A stretch of DNA of 64,000 nt from Blastomonas ursincola. Lineage in GTDB: Bacteria; Pseudomonadota; Alphaproteobacteria; Sphingomonadales; Sphingomonadaceae. A program made the position numbers and the translations under genes. Positions 20,413 through 28,671 of the stretch are shown here, one piece after another (positions within the stretch are counted from its first letter, which is position 1; each line of letters opens with the position of its first letter). The stretch is from contig NZ_VDES01000002.1 in assembly GCF_013607875.1 (NCBI RefSeq), positions 885,638-949,637 of the forward strand, read 5' to 3'. The notes below the pieces were generated by a model. The model saw nothing but the letters and a program-made list of their open reading frames with translations, was not told where the DNA came from and made no database searches.

Positions 20413-21428
20413 TCGACGGCTGGTCGGTTGCGCGCGCGCTGACCGATCCCGCATCGGTCGCCCGGCTGGATGCCGCCGGCTGGACACGGCTGCTCTCGGC
20501 CGCCCGGGCGCTGTCGCTGATCGGGACGCTGGCCGAGATCATGGCTGACCAGCCGCTCCCCTATCCGGCAGCGCGCGTGCTTGCCGATGTGCGCCTGTCG
20601 AACGCGGCGGGGCTGCGCCAGGCCTTATGGGAAGCCGAATGCGCGCAGATGGCGCTGGCCGGGTACCCGGGCCGCGTGGTGCTGCTCAAGGGCACCGCCT
20701 TCGCCGCCGCCGGGCTGGATGCCGCCATCGGGCGGTCGATCGGCGATCTCGACATTCTCGTCGCGCGCGAGGGGCTCGATCAGGTCGAGGCATTGCTGCT
20801 CGCTTCGGGCTGGGAATGGGTCAAGCCCGATCCCTATGACGATGCCTATTACCGGCAATGGATGCACGAGCTGCCGCCGCTGATCCATGCGGAGCGCGAC
20901 CGGATGATCGACGTGCACCACACCATCCTGCCGCTGACCGCCGGGCCGAAGCCCGATGCCGCGGCGCTGATCGCCGATGCGCGAGAGGTGCCGTCGGGTC
21001 TGTACGTGCTCTCACCTGCAGACATGATCTGCCATGCCGCCGCGCATCTTATCGCCGATGGCGACCTGTCGGGGGGCATGCGCAACCTGTGGGACATCGA
21101 CCGGCTGGTGCGGCAGTTCAGCAGCGAAGATCCGGACTTTGGCGACGCGCTCGAGGAGCGGGCGGGCCTGCACCAGTTGACCGCGCCCGTGGCGCGTGCG
21201 CTGCGTCTGGCACACCGGTTGTTCGACACTCCGGCAATCTGGCCGATCCGCCCGGGCGTTGCCGACGCGCTCTTCCTGCGCCGGATCACCGCGGTCGATG
21301 GCTGGGGCCGCAAGACGCGCAAGCTCACGCGCCAGGGCTTCTACATCCGCTCGCACCTGCTGCGCATGCCGCCGGCGATGCTCGCCCGGCATCTGTGGAC
21401 CAAATGGCGCAAGGGGCACCGGGGCTAG
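20409..21428 (+). CDS. Nucleotidyltransferase-fold protein of the HPr-rel-A system
   Basis: About 339 residues starting at the ATG that overlaps the kinase stop (ATGA). The motif GRSIGDLDILVAREGLDQVEALL is the polymerase-beta-type active site (G-S then D-L-D) used to bind metal-NTP. VDVHHTILPL supplies the likely third acidic/His region, and the C-terminal half is helical. It looks like the uncharacterised NTP_transf_5 group, which often accompanies HprK-like kinases and PqqD proteins in polysaccharide or peptide clusters. The acceptor molecule is unknown. The 3' end overlaps the convergent GNAT gene by four bases. Confidence 0.8.
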   Translation: MIDGWSVARALTDPASVARLDAAGWTRLLSAARALSLIGTLAEIMADQPLPYPAARVLADVRLSNAAGLRQALWEAECAQMALAGYPGRVVLLKGTAFAAAGLDAAIGRSIGDLDILVAREGLDQVEALLLASGWEWVKPDPYDDAYYRQWMHELPPLIHAERDRMIDVHHTILPLTAGPKPDAAALIADAREVPSGLYVLSPADMICHAAAHLIADGDLSGGMRNLWDIDRLVRQFSSEDPDFGDALEERAGLHQLTAPVARALRLAHRLFDTPAIWPIRPGVADALFLRRITAVDGWGRKTRKLTRQGFYIRSHLLRMPPAMLARHLWTKWRKGHRG

Positions 21429-21847
21429 GGTGTCAGACGACGTCCCATGCTGATCCGGGGCTCCTGCGCATAGCCAAGCCGCGCATAAAAGGCCGCCACC
21501 GCTTCGTTGGTGTCGCGCACCTGCAGGTTGACCTTGCTGCACCCCAGGGCCTGCAATGCCTGCTCTGCGGTCCGCACCAGGCGGCTGCCCAGGCCTCCGC
21601 GCTGCGCTAAGGGCAGCACCGCGACCGAGTAGAGCCAGCCCCGATGGCCGTCATAGCCCGCCATGATGCTGCCGACGATCCTGGCTTCATCCTCCGCAAC
21701 CCAGAACAGATCGGGTTGGAACGCCAGCTTCTGCGGGATTGCGACCGCAGCGCGGTTGTGCGGCGGGTCGTCGGGGAAACAGGCGGTCCACAGTGCATCG
21801 ACCCCGTCGAAGTCGGCAAGCTGAAAGCGCCGGATGGTTACAGGCAC
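21425..21847 (-). CDS. GNAT-family N-acetyltransferase
   Basis: A 140-residue acetyl-CoA-dependent acetyltransferase. The acetyl-CoA site is visible as SVAVLPLAQRGGLGSRLVRTAEQAL (V/I-x-x-x-x-R/Q-x-x-G-x-G/A pattern) and the C-terminal strand as VNLQVRDTNEAVAAFYARLGY. The closest general type is the YpeA/RimI-like single-domain group; the substrate cannot be predicted. It overlaps the end of the gph-type gene by ten bases on the same strand and so is probably co-transcribed with it. Confidence 0.85.
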   Translation of the reverse strand: MPVTIRRFQLADFDGVDALWTACFPDDPPHNRAAVAIPQKLAFQPDLFWVAEDEARIVGSIMAGYDGHRGWLYSVAVLPLAQRGGLGSRLVRTAEQALQALGCSKVNLQVRDTNEAVAAFYARLGYAQEPRISMGRRLTP

Positions 21848-22527
21848 GCAATCCGTTCCAGCGTCGGGATGAACTCGTCATAATGGTCGATGATCGCATC
21901 GGCGCCCAGTTCGTCCACCGGCTGATGCAGGAAGCCGAAGCTGACCGCGACGCACGGGATGCCCGCATTGTGCGCCGCCATCACGTCATAGATGCTGTCG
22001 CCGATGAAAGCTGCCGGAGTCGCTCCCGGCTCGCCACCACAGCGGCGGATCATCTCGTCGATCGGCGCGCGATCTGGCTTGGACTTGCCCTTGCCCATGG
22101 TGTCGCCCCCGATGACGCAGGCGAAGCGGTCGATCAGCCCGACCTCGGTCAGCAGCTTGACCGCGAACCGCTCGTACTTGTTGGTGACGATGGTCATTTT
22201 CACGCCCATCGCGTCGAAGCGCGCCATGGCATCGAGCAGGCCCGGATAGGGCGGCGAGCCGCTGCCCAAATTCTCGCCATAATGGTCGAGCAGGATCGGC
22301 AGATATTCGCGCAGCGCCTCAGGGTCGCTGTTGCCCGCGCGCTCCAGTCCGACCTGCAGCATGTGCTTGGCACCCAGGCCCACCATCGGCTTGATCTCTT
22401 CCTGGGTCAGCGGAGGCAAGCCGGCGAGACCCAGCGTGTGATTGACCGAAACGGTCAGTTCGGGGCTGGTGTCGAGCAGCGTGCCATCGAGATCAAAGCC
22501 AATGATTTGGTAGGGAAAGTCTGTCAT
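21838..22527 (-). CDS. gph: HAD-family phosphatase, phosphoglycolate phosphatase-like
   Basis: A 229-residue HAD hydrolase. The catalytic loop IIGFDLDGTLLDTSPEL, motif II MTIVTNK, a lysine region KPDRAPID and the metal site FIGDSIYDVMAAHNAG are all present, with an alpha-helical cap between residues 15 and 90. Phosphoglycolate phosphatase is the best-known enzyme with this layout, but close paralogues act on other small phosphates. I start at MTDFPYQIIGFD; the 40 codons upstream overlap the intergenic region shared with glmU and carry no domain. Confidence 0.82.
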   Translation of the reverse strand: MTDFPYQIIGFDLDGTLLDTSPELTVSVNHTLGLAGLPPLTQEEIKPMVGLGAKHMLQVGLERAGNSDPEALREYLPILLDHYGENLGSGSPPYPGLLDAMARFDAMGVKMTIVTNKYERFAVKLLTEVGLIDRFACVIGGDTMGKGKSKPDRAPIDEMIRRCGGEPGATPAAFIGDSIYDVMAAHNAGIPCVAVSFGFLHQPVDELGADAIIDHYDEFIPTLERIACL

Positions 22528-22622
22528 GGGGCAGTGCATCGCCCGAAAAAGGTGGCGGATGCAAGCAGTTCGTGCCAAGGGTAAACACGATCTGCTTTGG
22601 GAAACGCGGAGAACGTTACGAA

Positions 22623-23981
22623 ATGGCTGAGCAGCCGCTGGCAGCAATCATTCTGGCAGCGGGCCAGGGAACGCGCATGAAATCGGAGCTGCACAAGGTG
22701 CTCCATCCGATAGCAGGGCAACCCATGCTGCATCATCTGCTGGACAGCCTGGAGGCGGCGGGGGCCGCTCGCCAGGTGGTCGTGGTGGGTGCGCGTCGCG
22801 AACAGGTGGAGGCCTCGGTCGCGCCGCGCGGAGTCGATATCGCGCACCAGGCGGAACAGCTTGGTACGGCGCATGCAGCTTTGCAGGCCAAGGATGCGCT
22901 TGCCGGGTTCGATGGCATCGCGATCGTCTGTTTCGGCGACACGCCGTTTCTGCGCCCCGAAACCGTCGCCCGGCTGAGAGACCGGCTGCTCGCCGATGAC
23001 GCCCCGCGCGTGGCCGTGCTGGGCTTCGTGCCCGATGATGCCAAGGCCTATGGCCGGATCATCGCCGATGACACCGGTGCGATCTCAAAGATGGTCGAGT
23101 TCAAGGACGCGACCGATGCCGAGCGCGCAGTCAAGCTGTGCAATTCGGGCGTCACCGCCGTGCGTACCGCCGATCTGTGGCTGCTGCTCGAGCGCGTCGG
23201 CAACGACAATGCGGCGGGCGAATATTATCTGCCCGATATCATCATGCTCGCGCTGGCCGATGGCGACAAGGCGGTGGTGGTCGAGACCGATCCCGACGAG
23301 CTGATCGGCATCAACAGCCGCGCCGAACTGGCGGAAGCCGAGCGCATCTGGCAGGTGCGCCGCCGATTGCTGGCCATGACCGATGGTGCCACGCTGATTG
23401 CGCCCGAGACCGTGTGGTTCGCGCACGACACGGTGCTGGGCCGCGATGTCGTGATCGAGCCCAATGTCGTGTTCGGGTCCGGCGTCACCATTGCCGACAA
23501 TGTCGTGATCCACGCCTTCAGCCATATCGAGGGGGCGACCATCGCCAGCGGTTGTTCGGTCGGCCCGTTCGCGCGGCTCCGCCCCGGTGCGGACATGCGC
23601 GAAGGCGCCAAGGTCGGCAATTTCGTCGAGATGAAAAAGGCGGTGCTGGGGCCGGGGGCCAAGGCCAACCATCTCACCTATCTGGGCGATGCCACTGTGG
23701 GCGCGAATGCCAATATCGGCGCGGGCACGATCACCTGCAATTACGACGGCTATTTCAAGTACCAGACCGTGATCGGCGAGAACGCGTTCATCGGATCGAA
23801 CAGCGCGCTGATTGCCCCGGTGAAGATCGGCCGCGATGCAATCGTGGCAGCGGGGAGCGCCGTCAGCCGCGACGTCGCCGATGGCGAGCTTCGCCTGGTG
23901 CGCGCCGAACAGCTGGTCAAGCCCGGTTGGGCCGACCGTTTCCACGACGCGATGCGCAAGAAGAAGCGCGAGGGCCGGTGA
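22623..23981 (+). CDS. glmU: Bifunctional UDP-GlcNAc pyrophosphorylase / glucosamine-1-phosphate acetyltransferase (GlmU)
   Basis: A 452-residue bifunctional enzyme making UDP-GlcNAc for peptidoglycan and lipid A. The N-terminal uridyltransferase has LAAGQGTRMKSELHKVLHPIAGQPM; the C-terminal left-handed beta-helix acetyltransferase has hexapeptide repeats and NFVEMKKAVLGPGAKANHLTYLGDATVG. The chosen ATG follows GGAGAA; 17 upstream codons in frame are ignored. glmS, which supplies glucosamine-6-phosphate, lies 870 bases downstream. A toxin-antitoxin pair is inserted between the two. Confidence 0.96.
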   Translation: MAEQPLAAIILAAGQGTRMKSELHKVLHPIAGQPMLHHLLDSLEAAGAARQVVVVGARREQVEASVAPRGVDIAHQAEQLGTAHAALQAKDALAGFDGIAIVCFGDTPFLRPETVARLRDRLLADDAPRVAVLGFVPDDAKAYGRIIADDTGAISKMVEFKDATDAERAVKLCNSGVTAVRTADLWLLLERVGNDNAAGEYYLPDIIMLALADGDKAVVVETDPDELIGINSRAELAEAERIWQVRRRLLAMTDGATLIAPETVWFAHDTVLGRDVVIEPNVVFGSGVTIADNVVIHAFSHIEGATIASGCSVGPFARLRPGADMREGAKVGNFVEMKKAVLGPGAKANHLTYLGDATVGANANIGAGTITCNYDGYFKYQTVIGENAFIGSNSALIAPVKIGRDAIVAAGSAVSRDVADGELRLVRAEQLVKPGWADRFHDAMRKKKREGR

Positions 23982-23992
23982 AGCTGTGGCCC

Positions 23993-24020
23993 TTGACATG
24001 ATATCATGATATGATATCAT
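23993..24020 (+). promoter_or_regulatory. Promoter with twin palindromic operators for the toxin-antitoxin pair
   Basis: TTGACA (23993-23998) and TATCAT (24015-24020) are 16 bases apart, a good sigma-70 promoter. Two palindromes overlap it: CATGATATCATG at 23997-24008 and ATGATATCAT at 24011-24020, with centres 13 bases apart. They are natural targets for the ribbon-helix-helix antitoxin, which would repress its own operon. Transcription would start near 24027, only about three bases before the ATG, so the mRNA may be leaderless. No ribosome site precedes the ATG. Confidence 0.65.
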
Positions 24021-24029
24021 TATATCACT

Positions 24030-24461
24030 ATGCCCCGCATCCTCGCCGATCTCCCCGAAGACGACATTAAATGGCTTGACCAGCTTGCGGCCTCGCAAGG
24101 CAAGTCACGGGCGCAGGTCTTGCGTGAGGCGGTGGCTGCCTATCGACCCGAACAGCCGCTTGACTGGATCGACCAAGGGTTCGGCGCATGGAAAGATCGC
24201 GACGACATTGGCGATGCAGTTGAATGGCAAAGACGCGAGCGAGCCTCGGCCACGAGGCCTTGGGATTTTGATTACCCTGAAGTGCGCGCTGAATTTCCTG
24301 ACCTTTTCGATGCAGAGGATGACCGGGAGCATGAGTTGCACAAGGCCTGGCTGGCAGAGAATGGACGTGAGCTAGGCGATGGCTGCGTTTTAACCGACAA
24401 TTCTCTCGACACCCAGCAAACTGAGCGTTCAGAACAAAAAGCAAAGCGCACACGCCGTTGA
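24030..24461 (+). CDS. Ribbon-helix-helix (CopG-type) antitoxin with C-terminal extension
   Basis: A 143-residue protein whose first 45 residues (RILADLPEDDIKWLDQLAASQGKSRAQVLREAV) form a ribbon-helix-helix DNA-binding domain. WIDQGFGAWKDRDDIGDAVEWQRRER then resembles the toxin-neutralising tail of CopG-family antitoxins. Such antitoxins usually end near residue 80; here a further 60 acidic-to-basic residues follow (YPEVRAEFPDLFDAEDDREHE and a Lys/Arg-rich end). The extension may be a late readthrough or a second module. The last codons overlap the TTG start of the PIN gene. Base composition is lower in GC than neighbours, which suggests acquisition. Confidence 0.75.
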   Translation: MPRILADLPEDDIKWLDQLAASQGKSRAQVLREAVAAYRPEQPLDWIDQGFGAWKDRDDIGDAVEWQRRERASATRPWDFDYPEVRAEFPDLFDAEDDREHELHKAWLAENGRELGDGCVLTDNSLDTQQTERSEQKAKRTRR

Positions 24462-24835
24462 GTAGCTTCACTTTCGACAGCAACATTTTGATTGATATGC
24501 TTCGGGGCATCCCGCAGGCGAGAACCGAACTCATGCGGGCTGCGGAATTTGGCAGAATTTGGGTGAGCCGCGCAGTCTGGATTGAGGTGCTTTCCAAGGG
24601 GCAAGGGGCTGGCTTGAAGCGGGCTGAGGTTCTGCTGTCAGGTTTCGGCATTGACGAGATCGATCAAGAAATCGCCGCGCGGGCTGCCTCGATGCGACGT
24701 GAGAGGGAGCGATTGAAAGCCATGGATGCCATCATTCTCTCCACCGCCCAGATTCGAGGGCGCGTCCTCGTCACACGTAATACAAGGGATTTCCCGGCCG
24801 AAATGCCGGGCATCCGCGTTCCCTACCAGCTTTGA
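24458..24835 (+). CDS. PIN-domain (VapC-like) toxin
   Basis: A 125-residue PIN-domain protein, probable endoribonuclease toxin. Acidic residues expected for the metal site are visible in FTFDSNILIDML (N-terminal Asp), WIEVLSKG (Glu) and AMDAIILSTAQIRG (Asp), followed by LVTRNTRDF. The start is TTG, within the TTGA overlap with the antitoxin stop, so its synthesis is coupled to the antitoxin at presumably low efficiency. It ends 15 bases before glmS. The target RNA is unknown. Confidence 0.85.
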   Translation: MSSFTFDSNILIDMLRGIPQARTELMRAAEFGRIWVSRAVWIEVLSKGQGAGLKRAEVLLSGFGIDEIDQEIAARAASMRRERERLKAMDAIILSTAQIRGRVLVTRNTRDFPAEMPGIRVPYQL

Positions 24836-24850
24836 AAGGCGTTTTGCTGC

Positions 24851-26674
24851 ATGTGTGGTATCGTTGGAATTCTCGCCCGGCGCGACGTCGTCGATGATCT
24901 GGTCGATGGCCTGAGGCGGATGGAATATCGCGGTTATGACTCGGCTGGGGTTTGCACCGTGCACGATGGCCAGCTGGTGCGACGGCGCGCCGAGGGCAAG
25001 CTGCGCAATCTGGCCGAAGTGCTTCGCCATGATCCTGCCCCCGGCCATGTCGGCATCGCGCATACCCGCTGGGCGACGCATGGCGCGCCAACCACGGCCA
25101 ATGCCCATCCGCACGCTACCGGCGAGGTCGCGCTGGTGCACAATGGGATCATCGAGAATTTCAAGTCGCTGCGCGATGCGCTGATCGCGCGCGGCCGCAC
25201 CTTCGAAAGCGAGACCGATACCGAAGTCGTCGCACATCTGGTGAGCGAGCGGGTCGAGGCGGGCGACAGCCCGCAAGAGGCGGTCAAGGCGGTGTTGCCC
25301 CAGCTGCGTGGCGCATTTGCGCTTGCCATCGCGTTTCGCCAGCATCCCGATCTGCTGATCGGCGCGCGTCTGGGTTCGCCGCTGGTGCTCGGCTATGGCG
25401 AGGACGAGACCTATCTCGGCTCCGACGCGCTGGCGCTGGCGCCGCTGACTCAGCGCATCGCCTATCTGGAAGAAGGCGACTGGGTCGTTCTGACCCGCGA
25501 GGGCGCGCAGGTCTATGATGCCGACAACCAGCCGGTCGAGCGCGAGATCACGCTGTCGGGTGTGACCGGCGCGCTGATCGACAAGGGCAACCACCGCCAT
25601 TTCATGCAGAAGGAGATCTTCGAGCAGCCGGTGGTCGTGGCGCAGACGCTGCAGAGCTATATCCGCTCGGTCGAGCAGCAGGTGGCGCTGCCCCAGATGG
25701 ATTTCGAACTCTCGGCGATCGAGCGGGTGACGATCATCGCCTGCGGCACCGCTTCCTATGTCGGGCTGATCGGCAAATACTGGATCGAACAGCTCGCGCG
25801 CGTTCCGGTCGAGGTCGATGTCGCTTCCGAGTTCCGCTATCGCGATCCGGTGCTGAGCCCGAACATGCTGGGCGTCGTCGTCTCGCAATCGGGCGAGACG
25901 GCGGATACGCTTGCGGCGCTGCGCCACATGAAGGCGGGGGGAGTGACCACTGCGGGCATCATCAACGTGCCGACCAGCTCGATGGCGCGCGAGGTCGATC
26001 TGCTGCTGCCGACGCATGCCGGGCCGGAGATCGGCGTTGCCTCGACCAAGGCGTTCACCTGTCAGTTGGCGGTGATGGCCGCGCTCGCGGTGAATCTGGC
26101 GCGCGCCAAGGGCAGGCTCGATGCGGCCGAAGAGGCCGAGATCGTCCGTCACCTGATCGAGGCCCCGGCGGCGATCAACGCCGCGCTGGCGCACGATGCC
26201 GAGATCGAGGCGATGGCGCACACCATCGCGCAGGCGCGCGATGTGCTCTATCTGGGCCGCGGCCCGGATTATGCGCTGGCGCTGGAAGGTGCGCTCAAGC
26301 TCAAGGAAATCAGCTACATCCATGCCGAAGGCTATGCCGCCGGCGAAATGAAGCACGGCCCCATCGCGTTGATCGACGAGGCGGTGCCGATCATCGTCAT
26401 CGCGCCTTCGGGTCCGCTGTTCGAGAAGACCGTGAGCAACATGCAGGAAGTGCGCGCGCGCGGCGGCAAGGTGGTGCTGATCTCTGACGCAGACGGCCTG
26501 GCCGAGGCGGGCGAAGGGTGCCTCGCCACGATCGAGATGCCCAGCGTTCACCCGCTCATCGCGCCTTTGGTCTATGCCGTGCCCGTGCAACTGCTCGCCT
26601 ATCACGTCGCCGTCGCCAAGGGCACCGATGTCGATCAGCCCAGGAACCTCGCGAAATCGGTCACCGTGGAGTGA
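24851..26674 (+). CDS. glmS: Glutamine-fructose-6-phosphate aminotransferase, isomerizing (GlmS)
   Basis: A 607-residue enzyme forming glucosamine-6-phosphate from fructose-6-phosphate and glutamine. The catalytic Cys directly follows the initiator Met (MCGIVGILARRD), the N-terminal glutaminase has MEYRGYDSAGV and THGAPTTANAHPH, and two SIS sugar-isomerase domains follow with CGTASYVG and SQSGETADTLAAL, ending in DQPRNLAKSVTVE. No glmS ribozyme leader is expected or seen in the 15-base gap after the toxin gene, so transcription may come in part from upstream. It is convergent with the LysR gene. Confidence 0.97.
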   Translation: MCGIVGILARRDVVDDLVDGLRRMEYRGYDSAGVCTVHDGQLVRRRAEGKLRNLAEVLRHDPAPGHVGIAHTRWATHGAPTTANAHPHATGEVALVHNGIIENFKSLRDALIARGRTFESETDTEVVAHLVSERVEAGDSPQEAVKAVLPQLRGAFALAIAFRQHPDLLIGARLGSPLVLGYGEDETYLGSDALALAPLTQRIAYLEEGDWVVLTREGAQVYDADNQPVEREITLSGVTGALIDKGNHRHFMQKEIFEQPVVVAQTLQSYIRSVEQQVALPQMDFELSAIERVTIIACGTASYVGLIGKYWIEQLARVPVEVDVASEFRYRDPVLSPNMLGVVVSQSGETADTLAALRHMKAGGVTTAGIINVPTSSMAREVDLLLPTHAGPEIGVASTKAFTCQLAVMAALAVNLARAKGRLDAAEEAEIVRHLIEAPAAINAALAHDAEIEAMAHTIAQARDVLYLGRGPDYALALEGALKLKEISYIHAEGYAAGEMKHGPIALIDEAVPIIVIAPSGPLFEKTVSNMQEVRARGGKVVLISDADGLAEAGEGCLATIEMPSVHPLIAPLVYAVPVQLLAYHVAVAKGTDVDQPRNLAKSVTVE

Positions 26675-26684
26675 CGGTGGATCG

Positions 26685-27593
26685 CTAGCGGCTGGCGGTG
26701 GCCGCCCAGCGCGCCATGCCCGATTCGAACGCGGTGAGCAGCCGTCGCGGTGCGCTTTCGAGCTGACGGCCGATCCGCGTGATCAGGCTGACCGTGACCG
26801 TGTCGATCGTCTCGTCGAGCGGGATGGCGAGCAGCCGCCCGTCGGAGATCTCGGGCCGGGCGGAAAATTCGGGGAGCACGGTGGTGACACTGCCCGTTGC
26901 CGCCAGATCGCGCATCGCCTGGATCGAGTTGATGACGATCGCCGGCTCCAGGAACAGCCGCTGCCGCGCCTCTGCGGTGCGCAGCAGCTGGCGGATGAGG
27001 AAATCCTCCGGCCCCAGACAGATCGGGTGCTGCACCAGATCGGCGAGCGAGACGCGTGCCATGCCTGCCAGCGGATGCGTCGGCGCGACCATGACGCGCA
27101 GCGGTTCGTCCACCGAAATGCGCACGCGGATATTCGGCTCGGCCGGGGTGTAGAGCACCAGCCCGAAATGCGCCTCGTCCGCCAGCACGCTGCGCACGAT
27201 CGCGGTGGACGAGGTCACCGTGCTGAGCACCTGGACCTGCGGATGCTCGCGGTGGAACCGGTCGATCAGCTGGTTGAAGAACGGGCCGAGAAAGCCTTCG
27301 CCGACGCCCAGGCTGACCATGCCGGTGCGCGCCTCGCGCAGCTCTTCCATCCGCATCGAAAGCGATTCGCGGCTGGCCATCAGCGAACGGTAATGCTCGA
27401 TCGCCAGCTCGCCCGCCTGGGTCAGCTGGATCGTGCGGCGGCCGCGCTCGAACAGCGGCATGCCATATTCGAGCTCCAGCTGCGCAACCTGGCGGCTGAT
27501 CGATGAGGCGGCGACGCCCAGCCGGTCGCCTGCGGCGCGCATCGAACCGGCCATCACGGTTTCGTAGAGGTAACGCAATGCTATATCGGACAT
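26685..27593 (-). CDS. LysR-family transcriptional regulator
   Basis: A 302-residue LysR regulator. The N-terminal helix-turn-helix (LRYLYETVMAGSMRAAGDRLGVAASSISRQVAQLELEYGMPLFERG) is followed by a substrate-binding domain from about 90. The tail region contains no enzyme motifs. It is divergent from the DapA-family gene with 150 bases between them, containing a TTGC-N7-GCAA palindrome, the typical LysR T-N11-A target. It therefore probably controls the oxidoreductase operon, with an unidentified catabolic inducer. Confidence 0.92.
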   Translation of the reverse strand: MSDIALRYLYETVMAGSMRAAGDRLGVAASSISRQVAQLELEYGMPLFERGRRTIQLTQAGELAIEHYRSLMASRESLSMRMEELREARTGMVSLGVGEGFLGPFFNQLIDRFHREHPQVQVLSTVTSSTAIVRSVLADEAHFGLVLYTPAEPNIRVRISVDEPLRVMVAPTHPLAGMARVSLADLVQHPICLGPEDFLIRQLLRTAEARQRLFLEPAIVINSIQAMRDLAATGSVTTVLPEFSARPEISDGRLLAIPLDETIDTVTVSLITRIGRQLESAPRRLLTAFESGMARWAATASR

Positions 27594-27641
27594 GGACCGT
27601 TCCCTAGAGCCGATGGGGCATGAAACGCTTGTCGCTTAGTG

Positions 27642-27656
27642 TTGCCTGATACGCAA
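27642..27656. promoter_or_regulatory. LysR-type operator TTGC-N7-GCAA
   Basis: TTGCCTGATACGCAA is a perfect TTGC/GCAA inverted repeat with the T-N11-A spacing of LysR targets. It lies 49 bases before the LysR start codon and about 90 before the DapA-family start. The same arrangement with a different spacer occurs at 40319-40333. Confidence 0.6.
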
Positions 27657-27743
27657 TGACAATTGGCCTGCGTTGCTATTGATGAAGCACAAGACATCGG
27701 CGCAGGGTGACGAGAACACAATTTCCTGGGGGAGTTGCCTGAG

Positions 27744-28667
27744 GTGGCAGACAAGCGGTCGAGAGTGAACTGGCGGGGCTATCTGCCCGCCATCGTGACG
27801 CCGTTCAGCGATGATGGCGCGCTCGATCCGCAACGGCTGGGCGCGTATCTGGAATGGCTTCTGGCCGAAGGGATGCATGGCCTAGTGATCGGCGGTACCA
27901 CCGGCGAATGGACCAGCCTCTCGCCTGCCGAGCGGCGCGACCTGTTTTCGCTGGTCGGCGCGCAGATGAAGGGGCGGTTGCCGATCATTGCGGGCTGCAC
28001 CAGCTTCACGCCGCAGGACAGCATCGACCTTGCCCGCCATGCCCGCGATTGTGGCTTCGATGGTATCCTGCTGACCCCGCCGCCTTATGTCCGCCCGTCG
28101 GAAGAGGAACTGTTCCGGTTCTACAAGACCGTGTCGGATGCCAATGTGCTGCCGATCTGCGTGTATAACTGGCCACCGGGCACCGGAATCGACATGCCGC
28201 CCGAGCTGCTCGCGCGGATTGCCGGGCTGGACGGCGTGGTCGCGCTCAAGCAATCGACCGGCAGGCTCGATCTTTTCGTCAAGACCTTCTTCATGTTGCG
28301 CGAAACTGTGCGTATCTTCGGTTTCGCGATGGACGAACACGGACTGACCCTGCTGAACGGCGCCGGTGGCGATGGCACGATGGGCGCGGGCGGCGTGCTG
28401 GGCCGCGACCAGCCCGATTTCTACAACCATCTCTGGGCCGGAAACCTCGATGCCGCACGCGCTTGCGGGGCGAAGGACCGGATGATCCTGGACCAGTGGT
28501 ACACGCCCGATCTGGTCGGCCGGTTCGGCTCGGGCCCGGCGGTGCTCAAGGCCGCCTTTGCCGCGCTTGGCATGCCGGTGGGCGGGGTGCGTGCGCCGCT
28601 GATCGATGTCGACGCGCATGGCCGCGCCCAGGTGGAAGCGACGCTGCGCCAGGCCGGCAAGCTGTGA
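27744..28667 (+). CDS. DapA/dihydrodipicolinate synthase-family lyase or deaminase
   Basis: A 307-residue class I aldolase-fold enzyme. The N-terminal GYLPAIVTPFSDDGALD, the GTTGEWTSLS phosphate-like loop, the YNWPPGTG motif with the catalytic tyrosine and the Schiff-base lysine in VVALKQSTG place it in the DapA superfamily. Its neighbours, a flavin oxidase with 2Fe-2S partners, resemble hydroxyproline loci, where the DapA-family member deaminates pyrroline-4-hydroxy-2-carboxylate. That role is inference. I start at GTG 27744, at the right distance from GGGGGAG; a TTG nine bases upstream is too close to the site. Confidence 0.82.
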   Translation: MADKRSRVNWRGYLPAIVTPFSDDGALDPQRLGAYLEWLLAEGMHGLVIGGTTGEWTSLSPAERRDLFSLVGAQMKGRLPIIAGCTSFTPQDSIDLARHARDCGFDGILLTPPPYVRPSEEELFRFYKTVSDANVLPICVYNWPPGTGIDMPPELLARIAGLDGVVALKQSTGRLDLFVKTFFMLRETVRIFGFAMDEHGLTLLNGAGGDGTMGAGGVLGRDQPDFYNHLWAGNLDAARACGAKDRMILDQWYTPDLVGRFGSGPAVLKAAFAALGMPVGGVRAPLIDVDAHGRAQVEATLRQAGKL

Positions 28668-28671
28668 GCGG

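Noticed and set aside
24836-24850. glmS ribozyme ahead of glmS
   Set aside because: Only 15 bases separate the PIN toxin stop from the glmS start, far too short for the ribozyme.
24638-26605. A 655-codon minus-strand frame opposite glmS
   Set aside because: glmS is certain from motifs; the antisense translation is His/Arg/Asp-rich without recognisable domains.
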